DNA of 6,625 bases, taken from positions 1-6,625 of the forward strand of contig JABGUA010000102.1 in the NCBI GenBank assembly GCA_018646825.1, written 5' to 3'. Below the pieces are notes generated by a model. It saw only the letters and a list, made by a program, of their open reading frames with translations. It did not search any database and was not told the DNA's origin. Positions 4,691 to 6,625 of this stretch are shown here, piece after piece (positions within the stretch are counted from its first letter, which is position 1; each line of letters starts with the position of its first letter). Origin of the DNA: Piscirickettsiaceae bacterium. GTDB lineage: Bacteria; Pseudomonadota; Gammaproteobacteria; Nitrosococcales; Methylophagaceae. The position numbers and the translations under genes were made by a program.

Positions 4691-6625
4691 TTAATCTTCT
4701 ATTAAACGATAATTGGGTAAATGCGCTAATAACTTTTTGCCATAACCCTTTGTCAATAAACGTCTGTCTAAAATCGTTATCCTGCCTGAGTCAGTTTCTT
4801 TGCGTAATAAACGGCCACAAGCTTGAATCAATTTCATACTCACTGCTGGCAAAGATAAAGCGATAAACGGCTGTCCACCACTCCGTAACACCCATTCCTG
4901 TTTTGCTTGCTCTATCGGACGAGTGAACACGGGAAATGGCAATTTAGTAATAACAACATGACTACATAAGTCTCCCGGTAAATCGATGCCTTCTGCAAAA
5001 CGATCCATACCAAAAATAATACTCCCCTCACCCAACTCGATACGCCGAATATGTTCTAGCACCATATTCTTAGGTGACAAACTATCTCCTTGCAATAAGA
5101 TTAATTCTCCAAAATGCATTTTTAATTGCTGGTAGACAAAATCCATAACGCGTTTAGATGTGAATAAGACGAGTGTTGCTTCAGCGCTATTAATAACACT
5201 GACTAACTTCTCACTGACTTCTTGCTGCCAAAGATCGTTGTTTTCATTAGGAAGCGATGTCATATTTGGTAGAGACAATGTCGCTTGTTGTTGATAGTCG
5301 AACGGTGATTGCACAGCTAAAAAATATGATTCTCCAAAACGCCTTAAACCGCAATCAGTTCTAAACCGGCTAAATAAACCCATCCCCCTCAAAGTTGCTG
5401 AGGTCAATACAACACCAAACGCCCTATTCCACAGACTCTTCTCTAAGAAATAAGCTGCTGTCATTGGCCCAGCATGCACGACTAAGGTATTTGTTTTTGC
5501 AAACTGTTCGTATGATAACCACCGTACATTAGGCGGCTTGCCTACAACGTCTTCGTCTAAAAACAAGCCCATGAAATCGATGACATAACCAAAAATATTC
5601 TGAACAGTACCCACTTGCGGTAATAAAGTCTCCCCTACCGCATTCGGCACTTCTTTAGTTTCTAAACCATCTTTTATCCACTTACCAAAAACAACATAAT
5701 GTTTATATATTGAATTTGCCCGTTGCAGTAAGTTCTGACAAGGCAAAACTAAACCTGACACTAATGGGCTCTGCCAGTAAATCCTTGGATCCTTTAACCG
5801 GCCAGAGATGACTTCTTTCGCTAAGTCATCACTTTCTAATAGCGTTTCCATTTGTTGTAAAATCGTGATGACACTCGGTAAATCACGTCGGAGTTCGGAC
5901 AACATATAACCAAAGTCATGCTGCCTAAATGCAAGCGCCTTTGGTATCCTTTTTAAGACGCTATCTGCTGTTTCGGTGGTTTGGTATAACTGTGCAAAGT
6001 TTAATGCCTTAGCTGCATGGTCTAGGGCTTTTTGAGGCAAGTTATGCGCTTCATCAAATACAAACAACACTTCTTCTGGGTTAGGTAATACCAATCCACC
6101 GCCCAAATCGGCATCGCTTAATACTAAATCATGGTTAGCCACAATAACGTTGGCTGCCACCATTTCCTTACGCACTTTGTAATAGGGACAGACAGCATAT
6201 TGCGAACAATTTTTACCTGCACAACCTTCAGAATCAGTTGAAATTTGATGCCATAAATCAGCTGCAATGCTCCCACTATAGCTATCACGATCACCGTCCC
6301 ATTTTCCCTGTTGCCACTGTTTGTCTAGTTGTTCCGCTTTATGTTGTAGTTTTGCCTGCTTATATTTAGTGTCAGGATCAAGGGTTAGCTCTTGCTGAAT
6401 TTTACCTAACCTAACTGTTGCTAACTTACTTGGGCACAAATAGCGCCGGCGGCCTTTTGCTTGTACGAAGCGCAAGGGTAAACCTGTCGCATCACGAAAT
6501 TGCGGCAAATCTTTTTGAAGTAATTGTTGTTGTAAATTAACCGTTGCCGTACTGATGACTAAGGTCTTTTTTTGCTCTAACGCAATGTCAATAGCACCTG
6601 CTAAGTACGCTAAGGTTTTTCCAAC
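4691..6625 (-). CDS. dinG: ATP-dependent DNA helicase DinG (XPD-like, iron-sulfur); N-terminus outside window
   Basis: The frame is open from the window's right edge to the TAA at 4691-4693, giving 644 visible residues. It opens at VGKT of the Walker A loop, so about 57 N-terminal residues are missing by comparison with the 716-residue E. coli DinG. Motifs in order (visible numbering): VGKT (1-4), motif Ia STATVNLQQQ, four iron-sulfur cysteines C64, C135, C140 and C146 with spacing like C120, C194, C199 and C205 of E. coli, DEAH box (191-194), TSATL (408-412), FAEGIDLPG (543-551) and QACGRLLR (601-608). It is a superfamily 2, 5'-to-3' helicase; E. coli DinG is DNA-damage induced and helps resolve R-loops and D-loops. 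The WDGDRDSYSG and TDSEGC segments and the RLLTKGYGK ending favour DinG over its paralog YoaA. It lacks the lysine/arginine-rich tail of the E. coli protein, stopping at PNYRLIED. The promoter and any LexA box lie outside the window. Confidence 0.94.
   Translation of the reverse strand, partial: VGKTLAYLAGAIDIALEQKKTLVISTATVNLQQQLLQKDLPQFRDATGLPLRFVQAKGRRRYLCPSKLATVRLGKIQQELTLDPDTKYKQAKLQHKAEQLDKQWQQGKWDGDRDSYSGSIAADLWHQISTDSEGCAGKNCSQYAVCPYYKVRKEMVAANVIVANHDLVLSDADLGGGLVLPNPEEVLFVFDEAHNLPQKALDHAAKALNFAQLYQTTETADSVLKRIPKALAFRQHDFGYMLSELRRDLPSVITILQQMETLLESDDLAKEVISGRLKDPRIYWQSPLVSGLVLPCQNLLQRANSIYKHYVVFGKWIKDGLETKEVPNAVGETLLPQVGTVQNIFGYVIDFMGLFLDEDVVGKPPNVRWLSYEQFAKTNTLVVHAGPMTAAYFLEKSLWNRAFGVVLTSATLRGMGLFSRFRTDCGLRRFGESYFLAVQSPFDYQQQATLSLPNMTSLPNENNDLWQQEVSEKLVSVINSAEATLVLFTSKRVMDFVYQQLKMHFGELILLQGDSLSPKNMVLEHIRRIELGEGSIIFGMDRFAEGIDLPGDLCSHVVITKLPFPVFTRPIEQAKQEWVLRSGGQPFIALSLPAVSMKLIQACGRLLRKETDSGRITILDRRLLTKGYGKKLLAHLPNYRLIED

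Overview
The window looks like ordinary chromosomal DNA of a gammaproteobacterium with moderate to low G+C. The evidence is a set of readable families: the OadA/OadB sodium-pump decarboxylase, a YajD-type HNH protein, a YbcJ-type S4 protein, a short PpiC parvulin and a DinG helicase with its four iron-sulfur cysteines. I cannot fix the genus from the sequence. There is no rRNA, tRNA, CRISPR array, insertion sequence, phage gene or recognisable defence cassette. The two oad genes look slightly more G+C-rich by eye than the rest, but nothing marks them as recently acquired.

Layout: (1) Positions 1-1516, plus strand: the 3' end of oadA (linker and biotin-carrier domain) followed after 10 bases by complete oadB, the biotin-dependent, Na+-exporting oxaloacetate decarboxylase. 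(2) Positions 1513-1857, minus strand: a small, unrecognised, membrane-anchored protein that overlaps the end of oadB by a few bases. (3) Positions 1858-1960: a short gap with an imperfect hairpin and a possible -10 box. (4) Positions 1961-2338, minus strand: yajD-like HNH protein. (5) Plus strand from about 2340: a YbcJ-like S4 RNA-binding protein, then a ten-helix EamA/DMT transporter 10 bases downstream, probably one transcript. The yajD and S4 genes diverge, and their predicted -10 boxes overlap. (6) Positions 3556-4206, minus strand: a stand-alone ChrR-like double-cupin protein, ending two bases from the transporter's stop codon. (7) Positions 4225-4349: a gap with a strong extended -10 promoter for (8) ppiC (4350-4631). 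(9) Positions 4645-4680: a near-perfectly symmetrical intrinsic terminator that can serve both ppiC and the gene facing it. (10) Positions 4691-6625, minus strand: dinG, cut by the window edge just inside the Walker A motif.

Functionally this is a mosaic of small housekeeping transcription units. Only oadA-oadB are clearly partners, as subunits of one membrane complex. The S4 protein and transporter are linked by spacing only. I do not see an undescribed multi-gene system. The most open items are the unknown membrane-anchored protein at 1513-1851 and the orphan ChrR-like cupin, which has no adjacent sigma factor.
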